The notes below the pieces were generated by a model, which worked only from the letters and a program-made list of their open reading frames with translations, searched no databases and was not told where the DNA came from. From contig NZ_CP120849.1 in NCBI RefSeq assembly GCF_029581355.1, positions 404,501 through 468,500 on the forward strand: a stretch of 64,000 bases of DNA, given 5' to 3'. Numbering within the stretch: position 1 is the stretch's first letter; every line of letters begins with the position of its first letter. Shown piece after piece: positions 35,747 through 45,916 of the stretch. Origin of the DNA: Parabacteroides chongii (GTDB lineage Bacteria > Bacteroidota > Bacteroidia > Bacteroidales > Tannerellaceae). A program made the position numbers and the translations under genes.

Positions 35747-37816
35747 ATGATACTACTCTCGAACATAGATTTCACACTGCCGCTGGCAGATCCGGTATTG
35801 AAGTTTCTGCTGATACTGCTGATCATCCTGGCGGCTCCGCTCCTGTTGAACAAACTTAAAGTACCGCCTCTGCTGGGGCTGATCATTGCCGGTGCGATTA
35901 TCGGACCAAACGGGTTTAACCTTGTTTTGCGCGACAGCAGCATCATTCTGTCAGGTACGGCAGGCTTGCTTTATATCATGTTTCTGGCAGGGCTGGAAAT
36001 CGACATGGGAGACTTCAAGAAGAATAGCGGGAAAAGCCTCGTTTTCGGAATGTACACGTTCCTTATTCCTATGATATTGGGAACGGCGGTAGGATTATGG
36101 GTACTTAAATTCAGCATGGAGACATCCGTATTGCTTGCCAGTATGTTCGCCTCACATACATTGATTGCCTATCCGATCATCAGCAAACTGGGAATCAGTA
36201 AAAACAACGCGGTCAGCATCACTGTCGGGGGAACCATGATCACGGATACACTGGCTTTATTGGTGCTGACCATCATCGTGGGAATGGCAACAGGGAATGC
36301 CGATGATGCTTTCTGGATACGCCTGGGGATTTCCATCATTGTTTTCGCATTGATAGTCCTGCTGGTATTTCCTTTTATCGGACGGTGGTTCTTCAAACGG
36401 GTACATGATAATATCTCACAGTATATCTTCGTACTGGCGATGGTCTTTTTCGGAGCATTCCTGGCACAGTTGGCAGGGATGGAAGCGATCATCGGCTCAT
36501 TCCTCGCCGGACTGGCATTGAACAGGCTGATACCGCAAAGCTCACCGCTGATGAACCGGGTCGAGTTTGTCGGTAATGCGATCTTTATTCCGTTCTTCCT
36601 ATTGAGCGTCGGCATGCTGATCGACTACAGGGCTTTCTTTACCAGCTTCGAGACGATCAAGGTCGGCATAGTGATGATCGTTGTCGCTACGGCTGCCAAA
36701 TATGCAGCCGCGTGGCTGACACAAAAAACATTCCGGCTGTCGGTAGACCAGCGAAGCGTCATCTTCGGGTTGAGCAATGCACAGGCGGCGGCAACCCTGG
36801 CAGCTGTCATGGTCGGATATAATGTGATCCTCGGGACCGATGCTAATGGAGATCCTATCCGCCTTCTGAACGAGAGCGTCCTGAACGGAACGATCCTGAT
36901 GATCCTGGTGACTTGTGCAATTGCCTCTTTCTCCGCACAAAAGGGGGCACATAATATCGCCATAAAAGAATCAGAAGAAGAAACGGAAGAGAATGAAACG
37001 AAAGACGAACATATCCTGATACCTGTCAGCAATGAAGAGACGGTAGAAGAACTGGTCAACCTCAGCCTCGCCGTTAAATCGAAAACAAACACCAGCGGCT
37101 TATATGCCATGAAAGTCATCGACAACCAAAGTTCGGACGACAAGACACTGAAAGCGTCCAAACGGGTGTTACAAACAGCTATCGATACGGCAGCAGCTAC
37201 CGACACGAGACTGAAAGGGTTGCTCCGCTACGACCTGAGCATTTCCAATGCCATCACCAGCGTAGTAAAGGAACGGGAGATAACCGACCTGGTTCTCGGA
37301 CTGCATAAAGAAAAGGATATTCCGGCAGCCTTCCTGGGCAATATCGTTGAAAACGTATTACAACACAGCAGTGTTACCACCTTTATCTACAAGCCCGTAC
37401 AACCGCTTGCCACCATCAAGCGCCATCTGATTCTCATACCGGACCAGGCAGAAAAAGAAATCGGCTTTATAGCGATCATGAACCGGATATGGAACGTGTT
37501 GCAGAACACCGGAGCCAAAGTGGTATTCTACGGCTCGGAAGACACGCTGAAAGCGATAAAAAAAGTCTTTGCCAAAAGAGCCGGTGAAATATCGTATACG
37601 AACTTCAGCGACTGGGACGATTTCCTGATTGTCTTCCGGGATGTGAAAGCAGACGACAGCATGTGGGTGATATTCAGTCGGAAAGAAGGGCTGTCCTACG
37701 ATCCCGTAATGCCGCGTATTCCCGGATATCTGAACAAATATTTTCAGGGCAACAGCTTCGTCCTTTCCTACCCGATACAGGCGAGCATGGATGAAAGTAC
37801 ACGGTATCTGACTTGA
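35747..37816 (+). CDS. Cation/proton antiporter of the CPA2 (KefB/NapA) type
   Basis: 689 aa. The N-terminal half (about 1-400) has about 12 hydrophobic segments with the typical GLIIAGAIIGP (about 46-56), GLEIDMGDFKKNSGK and FGLSNAQAAATLA motifs. The C-terminal half (about 420-689) is soluble and resembles tandem universal-stress-like domains (HILIPVSNEETVEELVN; HLILIPDQAEKEIGFIAIMNR). It probably exchanges Na+ or K+ for H+ and may be gated by the cytoplasmic part. Single gene; the ion specificity is not deducible. Confidence 0.9.
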   Translation: MILLSNIDFTLPLADPVLKFLLILLIILAAPLLLNKLKVPPLLGLIIAGAIIGPNGFNLVLRDSSIILSGTAGLLYIMFLAGLEIDMGDFKKNSGKSLVFGMYTFLIPMILGTAVGLWVLKFSMETSVLLASMFASHTLIAYPIISKLGISKNNAVSITVGGTMITDTLALLVLTIIVGMATGNADDAFWIRLGISIIVFALIVLLVFPFIGRWFFKRVHDNISQYIFVLAMVFFGAFLAQLAGMEAIIGSFLAGLALNRLIPQSSPLMNRVEFVGNAIFIPFFLLSVGMLIDYRAFFTSFETIKVGIVMIVVATAAKYAAAWLTQKTFRLSVDQRSVIFGLSNAQAAATLAAVMVGYNVILGTDANGDPIRLLNESVLNGTILMILVTCAIASFSAQKGAHNIAIKESEEETEENETKDEHILIPVSNEETVEELVNLSLAVKSKTNTSGLYAMKVIDNQSSDDKTLKASKRVLQTAIDTAAATDTRLKGLLRYDLSISNAITSVVKEREITDLVLGLHKEKDIPAAFLGNIVENVLQHSSVTTFIYKPVQPLATIKRHLILIPDQAEKEIGFIAIMNRIWNVLQNTGAKVVFYGSEDTLKAIKKVFAKRAGEISYTNFSDWDDFLIVFRDVKADDSMWVIFSRKEGLSYDPVMPRIPGYLNKYFQGNSFVLSYPIQASMDESTRYLT

Positions 37817-37823
37817 AGAAATT

Positions 37824-37851
37824 AAAAATTGAGAATTGAAAATTGAAAATT
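37824..37851. repeat. Heptad repeat (ATTGAAA)n
   Basis: Short direct repeats of about 7 bp (ATTGAGAATTGAAAATTGAA) in the antiporter-mlaE gap. Similar arrays occur at 43875-43915, 44093-44127 and 61061-61094. Confidence 0.7.
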
Positions 37852-37962
37852 ACGGGTGGATGGTCGACAGTTTAGTAAGCTATAAAATCATAAACCGTGA
37901 ACTGTTGTTGACATATTTCAGTTATATTTGCAGACTGGAACAGATAAGTAATCAATAAAATA

Positions 37963-38709
37963 ATGAACAAAGCATTACAAAGAATGGGAGAATATGTCAT
38001 GTTGATGGGGAAATCCTTATCGATCCCTGACAGATGGAGCATGTTCTTCAAACAATTGATAAAAGAAATTTATAAACTGGGAGTCGATTCGCTTTGGATT
38101 GTAATTATTATCTCAGTCTTTATCGGTACGGTTATCGCCATTCAGATTTCACTGAACATCAGTTCCCCGCTGATCCCGAAATTCACGATCGGATATACGA
38201 CCCGTGAAATTATCCTGCTGGAATTTTCATCTTCTATCATGTGTCTGATCCTCGCCGGTAAAGTCGGCAGTAATATCGCTTCCGAGATCGGAACGATGCG
38301 TGTCACGGAACAGATAGACGCGATGGAGATCATGGGTGTCAATTCGGCGAATTTCCTGATCATGCCGAAGATTGCCGGCCTGATGATCTTTATACCGGTA
38401 CTGGTTATATTCAGTATGTTCACAGGTATCCTGGGAGGTATTGCTGCCAGCCATTCGACAGGTACGGGTATGACACCAGCCTCTTTCGAATATGGATTGC
38501 AATTTTATTTCAATGAATTCTATATCTGGTATTCTATTATTAAATCTGTCGTTTACGCTTTCATTATCTCATCCATAGCCGCTTATTTCGGTTATTATGT
38601 GAAAGGAGGAGCACTCGAAGTCGGTAAAGCGAGTACGAATGCAGTGGTAATGAGCAGCATCATGATTCTGCTCGCAGACGTAATATTAACCCATTTAATG
38701 CTTACGTAA
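37963..38709 (+). CDS. MlaE-type ABC transporter permease
   Basis: 248 aa, five to six transmembrane segments. The MlaE family signature is visible in the central part (EIGTMRVTEQIDAMEIMGVN, about 109-128), plus the early amphipathic helix. It forms the inner-membrane permease that moves phospholipids between the membranes with MlaF. The ATPase gene follows 3 bp later. An MlaD-type partner is not next to it. TATATTTG about 34 bp upstream could serve as the promoter. Confidence 0.93.
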   Translation: MNKALQRMGEYVMLMGKSLSIPDRWSMFFKQLIKEIYKLGVDSLWIVIIISVFIGTVIAIQISLNISSPLIPKFTIGYTTREIILLEFSSSIMCLILAGKVGSNIASEIGTMRVTEQIDAMEIMGVNSANFLIMPKIAGLMIFIPVLVIFSMFTGILGGIAASHSTGTGMTPASFEYGLQFYFNEFYIWYSIIKSVVYAFIISSIAAYFGYYVKGGALEVGKASTNAVVMSSIMILLADVILTHLMLT

Positions 38710-38712
38710 AAA

Positions 38713-39483
38713 ATGATAGAAGTAAAAAATATAACGAAATCGTTTGAGGGCCGTAAGGTATTGAATGATATCAGCGCTGTCTTTGAAACAGGAAAGACGA
38801 ATCTGATCATCGGACGAAGCGGTTCGGGTAAAACCGTTCTGATCAAGAACATTATCGGCTTAATGAAACCGGATTCGGGAGAAATACTGTATGACGGACG
38901 AGACCTGACATCCATGAATAAACTGGAACTGAACATGCTACGCAGGGAAATGGGAATGCTGTTCCAGGGATCCGCCCTGTTTGACAGTATGACTGTTCTG
39001 GAGAATGTCATGTTTCCACTTAACATGTTCTCAAAAGACTCCTCTAAGGAAAGAGAAAAGAGGGCTATGTTTTGCCTGGAACGTGTCAACCTTTCGGAAG
39101 CAGAACATTTATACCCGTCGGAGATCAGCGGCGGTATGATGAAGCGTGCAGCCATTGCCCGTGCGATTGCGCTGAACCCGAAGTATCTTTTCTGTGACGA
39201 GCCGAACTCCGGACTGGACCCGAAAACATCGTTACTGATAGACGACCTGATTCATGATATTACGACGGAATATAAGATGACGACCGTTATCAACACCCAC
39301 GACATGAACTCCGTAATGAATATCGGAGAAAACATCATCTTCATCAAGGAAGGCGTAAAAGAATGGCAGGGCACGAAAGAACAGGTTATCACCTCCAACA
39401 ATAAAGCACTGAATGACTTCATTTTCGCTTCCGACCTGTTCCGGAAAGTGAAGGAAATAGAAATGCAACAAGAAGAAGGATAA
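38713..39483 (+). CDS. MlaF-type ABC transporter ATP-binding protein
   Basis: 256 aa. Walker A GRSGSGKTV (about 36-44), signature ISGGMMKR and Walker B YLFCDEPNSGLDP are present, with the Mla-specific layout after the Q-loop (LFQGSALFDSMTVLENV). It drives the MlaE permease encoded just upstream and is the last gene of the pair; a bidirectional terminator follows. Confidence 0.94.
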   Translation: MIEVKNITKSFEGRKVLNDISAVFETGKTNLIIGRSGSGKTVLIKNIIGLMKPDSGEILYDGRDLTSMNKLELNMLRREMGMLFQGSALFDSMTVLENVMFPLNMFSKDSSKEREKRAMFCLERVNLSEAEHLYPSEISGGMMKRAAIARAIALNPKYLFCDEPNSGLDPKTSLLIDDLIHDITTEYKMTTVINTHDMNSVMNIGENIIFIKEGVKEWQGTKEQVITSNNKALNDFIFASDLFRKVKEIEMQQEEG

Positions 39484-39484
39484 C

Positions 39485-39517
39485 AAAAAACTCCGGTCGA
39501 ATGACCGGAGTTTTTTT
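39485..39517. terminator. Bidirectional terminator between mlaF and the M16 gene
   Basis: ACTCCGGTC / GACCGGAGT stem (39490-39498 and 39503-39511) with a 4-nt loop and T/A-runs on both sides. It ends both convergent genes. Confidence 0.95.
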
Positions 39518-39519
39518 AT

Positions 39520-42432
39520 TTAATACCCGAATATCTCCTCTTTACTCAGTTTGGTAACCGGTCCGTACTGGCCCAGGGATTTCAGATCCAGATCTTTTTC
39601 ATCTCCCAGAACACAATACGTATATTTACGTCCTTTCACCCATTTTTCCTGGAATGCTTTAATATCCGCCAAAGTCATGGACGGGACTTTTTCATACAGT
39701 TCCTTCCGGCTGTCGGTAGTCAATCCCAAATCCTGAGCATTCAGATATGACCATAACACGCCCGATTTCGTAATACGTTCAGTACGCATACGGGTTATCA
39801 GAGCGTCTTTTGCCAGATTAAACGCTTTCTCCGATTCCGGCATATTGTTGATGATATCATCGAATGCTTTCATCGCATCGATCATCTTGTCATTCTGGGT
39901 GGCAATAAACGTACGGTATACATACGGATATTTCAATTTGGAAGGAGTGATCAGGAATGCCCCGGCAGAATAAGCCAGACCACGGGCTTCACGCATCTCC
40001 TGGAAAACGATAGCATTCATGCCACCACCGAAATATTCGTTATACATGTTCAATGTGGGCTGAACCGACGGATCGAATTTCTCTCCCCGGTTGGATACAG
40101 CAGAGAAATAAATCTGCTTGGCATCGTATTGAGCCAACAGCACTTTATTTTCCGGTGTTTCCTGTTGTTTGAACTCGGTTGCTGCCGGAACAGGAGCCAG
40201 TTTCTCCGGAACATTATGATACTGATTAACGATATCCAGCAATGCCTGTGTTTTTTCAGGACCATAATACAGGATCTTATGTTCGTAGGTATTTATCTTG
40301 CGGATACGGTCAACCAGCTCCTGAGGATCCATCTGCTGTAACTCGGCAGTGGTCAGGACATGCGTAGACGGAGACTGCGGCCCCCAGATGGCATACTGGA
40401 TCAGTTTGTTGAAATTCTGTCCCTGGTTCAATTTGGCATCCGCCCGTTTTTTCAGAATATCAGCAGCCAGATTACCGTAAGTGTCTTTATCCACCTGGGC
40501 ATCCGCCAAAATTTCTTCAAAGAGAGCCATTGCCTTCGGCATATTTTCTTTCAATCCCTCCAGCATGACATATGTACGGTCCGAGCCGGGGAAAACGTTG
40601 AAATAACATGCCAGACGATAAAATTCTTCATTGATCTCTTTCAGGCTTTTCTTTGAAGTTCCCAGATATTTCATGTATTCAAAAGCCGTACCCATCGCCT
40701 TATCGTTGTTGGTGCCCATCTCAAAGACATACATCAGAGAGAAAATATCGTTCGTCATGTTCTGTTTGTAAAGGACAGGAATATCCGATTTGGCTGTCAG
40801 CTTCTGCAAATCCTTGTCATAGTCCAGAAAGACCGGTTCTATCGGAGCCACCTCGGCAGCCTGTATCTCTTTGAGGAATACACTCGAACTGTCACGGTTC
40901 ATTACGATAGGAGTAATTTTAGGCTTGTCGATTTTCTTTTCATTCGGGTCCTTTCCTTCTCTTTTATAGATTAAGGCATAATTATCTCCGAAATACTTAT
41001 TGGCAAACTCGACAATCTGCTGTTTGGTAACCTTGCTCAAACGATCCAACTGGGCTACCTCATCTTTCCAGTCCACCCCGTTTATGAATGCAGAAACGAA
41101 CATATCCGCACGGCTGTTGTTATTATCCAGCCGATACATCTGCATCAACTTATAATTATTGATCGCCGCTTCCAGTAATCCTTCATCGAAATCACCCTTT
41201 TTCAGTTTCTCTATCTCTGCCAGGAAAAGGTCTTTTACATCATCCAGGGTTTGTCCCTGTTTCGGACGGCCACTCATTACAAAAGCATTATAATCGGCCA
41301 TACCATATGTTCCGGCGTAACAACTCAGCACTTTCTGCTGCTGAACCAGATCCACATCCAACAAACCTGCTTTGCCGTTATTCACGATCTCGCCGGTGAG
41401 GTTCAGCAAATCTTCTTCCGGAGACGATGCGCCCGGAAAACGCCATCCCAGAGTCACATTTTCAGCATCTACGCCCAACACTTCTTTTACAACCGGTGCT
41501 TTGATCGGCGATTCGTGAGTCACCGGCAATTTCGGTAAATTCGGGTTCGGCTGCAGATGACCGAAATATTTATCGATCACCTCAATCGTCTTATCCGGAT
41601 CAAAATCACCTGACATACAGATTGCCATATTATTGGGTACGTACCAAGTAGCATGATAGTTCTTGATATTGGTGATAGACGGATTTTTCAGATTTTCCTG
41701 AGTTCCCAAAACAGTCTGTGTTCCATACGGATGATCCGGGAAAAGAGCACTCAGTACAGCTTCATACACCTTACGGCCATCGCTGGTCAGAGACATGTTC
41801 TTTTCTTCATAGACAGTCTCCAGTTCCGTATGGAAGCCGCGGATCACGTTGTTCTCAAAACGGTCTGCCTGGATTTTAGCCCAGTTGTCTATCTGATTGG
41901 AAGGGATATCTTCCGTATAGACAGTCATGTCAAATCCCGTATAAGCGTTGGTTCCGTTGGCTCCGATAGCCGACATCAACTTATCGTACTCATTGGGAAT
42001 CGCATATTTGGATGCTTCATAGGATACGCTGTCGATCTGATGGTAGATAGCTTTCCTTTCAGCCTCATCCGTAGTCTTCCGGTATACTTCAAACAGTTGT
42101 TCGATCTGGTCGAGCAGCGGTTTTTCCGCCTCATAGTTCTGAGTTCCGAACTTTTGTGTACCCTTAAACATCAGATGTTCAAAGTAATGTGCCAACCCGG
42201 TCGTTTCAGCCGGGTCATTTTTTCCGCCCACCCTGACAGCAATGTAAGTCTGAATACGCGGGGTCTCTTTGTTCACGGTCAAATACACTTTCAAGCCGTT
42301 ATCCAGCGTATAGATACGTGCTTTCATGGGATCATTAGGGACCGACTCGTACTTGAACGGAGAGGTCTCCTTACATGCTGCCGCCAGTAATATAATCATG
42401 GCGAGCGAGAGAAGCTGAATAATTCTACGCAT
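39520..42432 (-). CDS. M16-family zinc protease lipoprotein
   Basis: 970 aa. A lipoprotein signal (MRRIIQLLSLAMIILLAAAC, Cys20) is followed by a full double-module M16 peptidase. The active first module has HYFEHLMFKG (HxxEH, about 82-91) and, about 75 residues later, the zinc-ligand Glu in ELETVYEEKNM. The second module lacks the HxxEH, as is usual. Homologues (PqqL/insulinase type) degrade peptides in the periplasm or at the surface. The substrate is unknown. It is monocistronic, with a CAAATATA (-7 on the minus strand) at 42463-42470. Confidence 0.92.
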   Translation of the reverse strand: MRRIIQLLSLAMIILLAAACKETSPFKYESVPNDPMKARIYTLDNGLKVYLTVNKETPRIQTYIAVRVGGKNDPAETTGLAHYFEHLMFKGTQKFGTQNYEAEKPLLDQIEQLFEVYRKTTDEAERKAIYHQIDSVSYEASKYAIPNEYDKLMSAIGANGTNAYTGFDMTVYTEDIPSNQIDNWAKIQADRFENNVIRGFHTELETVYEEKNMSLTSDGRKVYEAVLSALFPDHPYGTQTVLGTQENLKNPSITNIKNYHATWYVPNNMAICMSGDFDPDKTIEVIDKYFGHLQPNPNLPKLPVTHESPIKAPVVKEVLGVDAENVTLGWRFPGASSPEEDLLNLTGEIVNNGKAGLLDVDLVQQQKVLSCYAGTYGMADYNAFVMSGRPKQGQTLDDVKDLFLAEIEKLKKGDFDEGLLEAAINNYKLMQMYRLDNNNSRADMFVSAFINGVDWKDEVAQLDRLSKVTKQQIVEFANKYFGDNYALIYKREGKDPNEKKIDKPKITPIVMNRDSSSVFLKEIQAAEVAPIEPVFLDYDKDLQKLTAKSDIPVLYKQNMTNDIFSLMYVFEMGTNNDKAMGTAFEYMKYLGTSKKSLKEINEEFYRLACYFNVFPGSDRTYVMLEGLKENMPKAMALFEEILADAQVDKDTYGNLAADILKKRADAKLNQGQNFNKLIQYAIWGPQSPSTHVLTTAELQQMDPQELVDRIRKINTYEHKILYYGPEKTQALLDIVNQYHNVPEKLAPVPAATEFKQQETPENKVLLAQYDAKQIYFSAVSNRGEKFDPSVQPTLNMYNEYFGGGMNAIVFQEMREARGLAYSAGAFLITPSKLKYPYVYRTFIATQNDKMIDAMKAFDDIINNMPESEKAFNLAKDALITRMRTERITKSGVLWSYLNAQDLGLTTDSRKELYEKVPSMTLADIKAFQEKWVKGRKYTYCVLGDEKDLDLKSLGQYGPVTKLSKEEIFGY

Positions 42433-42462
42433 AAGATTTAGATTTAGGGATTACTTAGGTGC

Positions 42463-42470
42463 CAAATATA
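42463..42470 (-). promoter_or_regulatory. -7 element of the M16 protease gene
   Basis: Minus-strand TATATTTG about 31 bp upstream of the ATG; no clear -33. Confidence 0.5.
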
Positions 42471-42522
42471 GGGATTTATAAATAAAAAGATTTCATAAAG
42501 GACTAAATTCTTGGTTTATAAA

Positions 42523-42558
42523 CAAAAAAAAGCGATTATAACTCACGTTATAACCGCT
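42523..42558 (-). terminator. metK terminator
   Basis: Stem AGCGATTATAAC / GTTATAACCGCT (42531-42542 and 42547-42558, one G-U type pair) followed on the minus strand by TTTTTTT, just after the metK stop. Confidence 0.92.
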
Positions 42559-42580
42559 CCCTCTTATTGTTATCCGGATA

Positions 42581-43867
42581 TCAGAGTCCGAATGCTTCTT
42601 TTACTTTATCCACATAATCCAGTTTCTCCCAGGTAAACAACTCCACCTCGCAAATAGTAGGTTCCGGGTTATAACGGGAAGTAAATGTCTTGGTAACAAG
42701 CTCCGGCTTACGTCCCATATGTCCGTAAGAAGCTGTTTCCAGATAGATCGGATTACGCAATTTCAGACGCTCTTCGATTGCTTTCGGACGCATATCGAAA
42801 AGATTCCATATCTTCTCTGCGATCTCGCCGTCCGACAGTTTCACATTGGCACGTCCAAACGTATTGACGAAAATATTCATCGGTTTGGCTACACCGATCG
42901 CATAAGAAACCTGTACGAGCATTTCATCAGCAACCCCGGCAGCCACCAGGTTTTTCGCAATATGACGGGCAGCATAGGCTGCGGAACGGTCCACTTTCGA
43001 AGGGTCTTTCCCTGAGAATGCGCCACCGCCGTGGGCTCCTTTTCCACCGTATGTATCCACGATGATCTTACGTCCTGTCAGACCTGTGTCACCGTGAGGG
43101 CCGCCGATCACAAACTTACCGGTCGGATTGACATGATAGATGATATCGTCGTTGAACAAAGCCTGCACATGAGCCGGATACTGGGCTTTTACGCGCGGAA
43201 TCAGGATCTTCTTCACATCAGCTGCAATCTTCTTCTGCATAGCGATGTCGGCTTCCTCCTGGCTGATGCCTTTCGGACCGATAAACTCATCGTGCTGCGT
43301 AGAAACAACGATCGTATCGATGCGCAACGGCTTGCCGTTGTCATCATATTCAATAGTAACCTGACTCTTTGCATCCGGACGGAGGTAAGGCATCAGTTCG
43401 TTCTCGTTCTTGCGGATGTCTGCCAGCTCCCACAACAAACTGTGTGAAAGGTCGAGAGCCAAAGGCATGTAGTTTTCAGTTTCATTCGTTGCATATCCGA
43501 ACATCATTCCCTGGTCGCCCGCACCCTGGTTGTAAGGGTCTTCGCGTTCAACACCGCGGTTGATATCACCGCTCTGTTCATGGATAGCAGAGAATACGCC
43601 GCACGATTTGGCTTCAAACTGATACTCGCTCTTCGTGTAACCGATCTTTTCGATCACACCGCGTGCCACTTCCTGCACGTCTACATAAGCACTTGATTTA
43701 ACTTCTCCAGCCAAGACAACCTGTCCGGTTGTAACAAGGGTTTCGCAAGCAACTTTCGAGTTCTTGTCATAGGCAAGAAACTCATCCAGCAAAGCATCCG
43801 ATATCTGATCGGCTACTTTATCGGGGTGCCCTTCGGACACCGATTCGGAGGTGAATAAATAACTCAT
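42581..43867 (-). CDS. metK: S-adenosylmethionine synthase
   Basis: Makes SAM from methionine and ATP. Signature 1 [12 protein letters not shown] (about 115-126) and signature 2 [16 protein letters not shown] (about 277-292) are intact, together with the N-terminal [20 protein letters not shown]. 428 aa versus 384 in E. coli, the usual Bacteroidota length. It is separated by about 250 bp from the queA cluster upstream and has its own terminator. Confidence 0.98.
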   Translation of the reverse strand: MSYLFTSESVSEGHPDKVADQISDALLDEFLAYDKNSKVACETLVTTGQVVLAGEVKSSAYVDVQEVARGVIEKIGYTKSEYQFEAKSCGVFSAIHEQSGDINRGVEREDPYNQGAGDQGMMFGYATNETENYMPLALDLSHSLLWELADIRKNENELMPYLRPDAKSQVTIEYDDNGKPLRIDTIVVSTQHDEFIGPKGISQEEADIAMQKKIAADVKKILIPRVKAQYPAHVQALFNDDIIYHVNPTGKFVIGGPHGDTGLTGRKIIVDTYGGKGAHGGGAFSGKDPSKVDRSAAYAARHIAKNLVAAGVADEMLVQVSYAIGVAKPMNIFVNTFGRANVKLSDGEIAEKIWNLFDMRPKAIEERLKLRNPIYLETASYGHMGRKPELVTKTFTSRYNPEPTICEVELFTWEKLDYVDKVKEAFGL

Positions 43868-43874
43868 TACTTTT

Positions 43875-43915
43875 TAATTGAAAATTGAAAATTGAAAATT
43901 GAGAATTGAGAATTA
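43875..43915. repeat. Heptad repeat (ATTGAAA)n upstream of metK
   Basis: Five or more units of about 7 bp (AATTGAAAATTGAAAATTGA) directly before the metK start, in the would-be leader. Confidence 0.8.
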
Positions 43916-44080
43916 GATATCAGACATACCTAGAATCAATCAACAACAGACAATCGATTATTAATAATGAATTGATAACGGAAGGAATCTGTTCGCCGGA
44001 ACGGCTAAGAAAAGAACTTGTTTTTAGCATTTTTTCCTGTGGTTGCAAGCAATACAAATCTATCCACATCAATTCGGAGG

Positions 44081-44088
44081 CAAAGATA
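44081..44088 (-). promoter_or_regulatory. Possible metK -7 element
   Basis: Minus-strand TATCTTTG, matching TAnnTTTG; it would give a leader of about 210 nt that includes the heptad repeats. CAAATCTA at 44055-44062 is a second candidate. I see no SAM riboswitch structure. Confidence 0.35.
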
Positions 44089-44092
44089 TAAA

Positions 44093-44127
44093 TAATTGAC
44101 AATTGATAATTGATAATTGACAATTAT
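44093..44127. repeat. Heptad repeat with TTGATAA/TTGACAA units
   Basis: AATTGACAATTGATAATTGA-type repeats right after the end of the 63-aa gene. Confidence 0.7.
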
Positions 44128-44315
44128 TTTTTCTTCTTTGTGTTACGAAGTGCTTTTTTATACTTGTATTCGGCTTTCATCTTTGCCGAACCCGATTTAT
44201 GTGTACCTTTCAGAAAATCAGAGTATTTTATTTTTTTTTCTCCGACATTTTCTTCTGAGGCTTTCTTCTTGAAAACCATTCCTCCACCGGTCAGGATCTT
44301 TTCTATGTCATTCAT
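44124..44315 (-). CDS. Small lysine-rich protein
   Basis: 63 aa, about 30% Lys/Arg, ending KKALRNTKKKK: MNDIEKILTGGGMVFKKKAS ... IKYSDFLKGTHKSG. Highly basic, so possibly nucleic-acid binding. Located 40 bp downstream of folK on the same strand, at the end of the cluster. Not recognised. Confidence 0.55.
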   Translation of the reverse strand: MNDIEKILTGGGMVFKKKASEENVGEKKIKYSDFLKGTHKSGSAKMKAEYKYKKALRNTKKKK

Positions 44316-44355
44316 TGCTTTATCTTTTATAGTTCTATTTGAAAACAGTATGAAG

Positions 44356-44823
44356 TTACAAAATGTTGTGTTCCCGAATCAGGGATACAATTGTCTTTTT
44401 AAACACCGGATGAACCACGTTCGGAGCTATTTCAAGCAAGGGTTCCATCACGAACCGGCGATCCTGCATCAACGGATGCGGCAATGTCAGTTCCGGCGTC
44501 TGCAGGATCAGATCGTCATACAGCAGAATATCGATATCGATGATGCGGTCATGATAAGTACCGTTGCTTTTCTGCGTACGTCCCATTTCCACCTCTATCT
44601 GCTGGGTCGCTTTCAGCAGCTCCAGCGGGGATAAAGAGGTTTCGAGCCGTAAAGCGGCATTCAGGAACGTATTCTCCGACTGAAATCCCCAGGGTTCGGT
44701 TTCATAAAAACCGGAAAGGGCGAGAACATCTCCCACCCTTTCAGCTAACAGCGCAGCGGCTGTTATCATATTCCGTCTTTTATTTCCTATATTCGTACCT
44801 AAAGCCAGGTATGCAATAGCCAT
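44356..44823 (-). CDS. folK: 2-amino-4-hydroxy-6-hydroxymethyldihydropteridine pyrophosphokinase
   Basis: Transfers pyrophosphate from ATP to the pterin in folate synthesis. It starts AIAYLALGTNIGNK, has YETEPWGFQ and the HPPK signature DRIIDIDILLYDD (about 90-102) followed by LPHPLMQDRRFVMEPL. 155 aa, typical. It follows queA by 11 bp. Confidence 0.95.
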   Translation of the reverse strand: MAIAYLALGTNIGNKRRNMITAAALLAERVGDVLALSGFYETEPWGFQSENTFLNAALRLETSLSPLELLKATQQIEVEMGRTQKSNGTYHDRIIDIDILLYDDLILQTPELTLPHPLMQDRRFVMEPLLEIAPNVVHPVFKKTIVSLIREHNIL

Positions 44824-44834
44824 AAACGTACGTC

Positions 44835-45884
44835 TTAAATGATCAACATTGCATCGCCATAAGCACCGAAACGGTATCCTTCTTTCAATGCCACCTCATA
44901 AGCATCCATGATCAGGTCATATCCGCCGAATGAAGCAGTCATCATCAGAAGCGTAGACAACGGCATATGGAAGTTGGTGATCATGCTGGTAGCCACACTG
45001 AAATCGTAAGGAGGGAAAATGAACTTATTCGTCCATCCTTCAAACTCTTTCAGATGTCCGTCCGTGCTTACAGCCGTCTCTACCGCACGCATCACGGAAG
45101 TTCCGACAGCACAGATCTGGCGACCGTCGTCCTTACCTGTATTTACGATATCCACAACGTCTGCATTCACGATCATCTGTTCGGAATCCATCTTATGCTT
45201 GGTCAGGTCTTCCACATCGATTTCACGGAAATTACCCAATCCGGAATGAACTGTCAGGAAAGCGAAGCGGCAATCTTTGATCTCCAGACGCTTCATCAAT
45301 TCGCGGCTGAAATGCAGACCGGCAGCCGGAGCCACTACCGCACCTTCTTCCTTGGCGAAGATATTCTGGTAACGGTCTTCGTCGTCCGCTTCTACCGGGC
45401 GATCGATATATTTAGGCAGCGGAGTCTCTCCCAGCGCATACAATGCCTTTTTGAACTCATCATGGTTTCCGTCATACAGGAAACGCAGAGTACGGCCGCG
45501 TGACGTTGTATTGTCGATTACTTCGGCAACCATCGAATCGTCCTCTCCGAAATAAAGTTTATTACCGATACGGATCTTACGGGCCGGATCAACCAACACA
45601 TCCCAAAGACGAAGGTCTTCGTTCAGCTCACGCAGCAAAAACACTTCGATACGTGCCCCGGTCTTTTCCTTATTACCATATAGACGGGCAGGAAAAACTT
45701 TCGTGTTGTTGAAGATGAATACATCTTTTTCTCCAAAATATTCCAACAGGTCTTTAAAGACTTTGTGCTCGATCTCTCCGGTGTTACGGTGTACAACCAT
45801 CAACCGGGATTCATCTCTGTTCTTTGCGGGATGAAGAGCGATCTGTTCCTGCGGTAAGTTAAATTTGAATTTAGATAGCTTCAT
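44835..45884 (-). CDS. queA: tRNA preQ1(34) S-adenosylmethionine ribosyltransferase-isomerase
   Basis: Builds epoxyqueuosine on tRNA, using SAM as ribosyl donor. [47 protein letters not shown] and [16 protein letters not shown] are family hallmarks. 349 aa, typical. Part of the ftsX-to-folK gene cluster. Confidence 0.96.
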   Translation of the reverse strand: MKLSKFKFNLPQEQIALHPAKNRDESRLMVVHRNTGEIEHKVFKDLLEYFGEKDVFIFNNTKVFPARLYGNKEKTGARIEVFLLRELNEDLRLWDVLVDPARKIRIGNKLYFGEDDSMVAEVIDNTTSRGRTLRFLYDGNHDEFKKALYALGETPLPKYIDRPVEADDEDRYQNIFAKEEGAVVAPAAGLHFSRELMKRLEIKDCRFAFLTVHSGLGNFREIDVEDLTKHKMDSEQMIVNADVVDIVNTGKDDGRQICAVGTSVMRAVETAVSTDGHLKEFEGWTNKFIFPPYDFSVATSMITNFHMPLSTLLMMTASFGGYDLIMDAYEVALKEGYRFGAYGDAMLII

Positions 45885-45916
45885 AATGTTACTTTATTTA
45901 TTTTCTTTTATTCTTA

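Noticed and set aside
41653..42390. 245-aa plus-strand ORF
   Set aside because: Antisense to the M16 protease, whose HxxEH motif and lipobox are intact; shadow ORF.
43920..44123. 67-aa minus-strand ORF upstream of metK
   Set aside because: Largely made of the heptad repeats and a putative leader; low-complexity translation.
43868..44123. Possible SAM riboswitch upstream of metK
   Set aside because: No recognisable SAM-I or SAM-II core or terminator switch; the leader is mostly ATTGAAA repeats.
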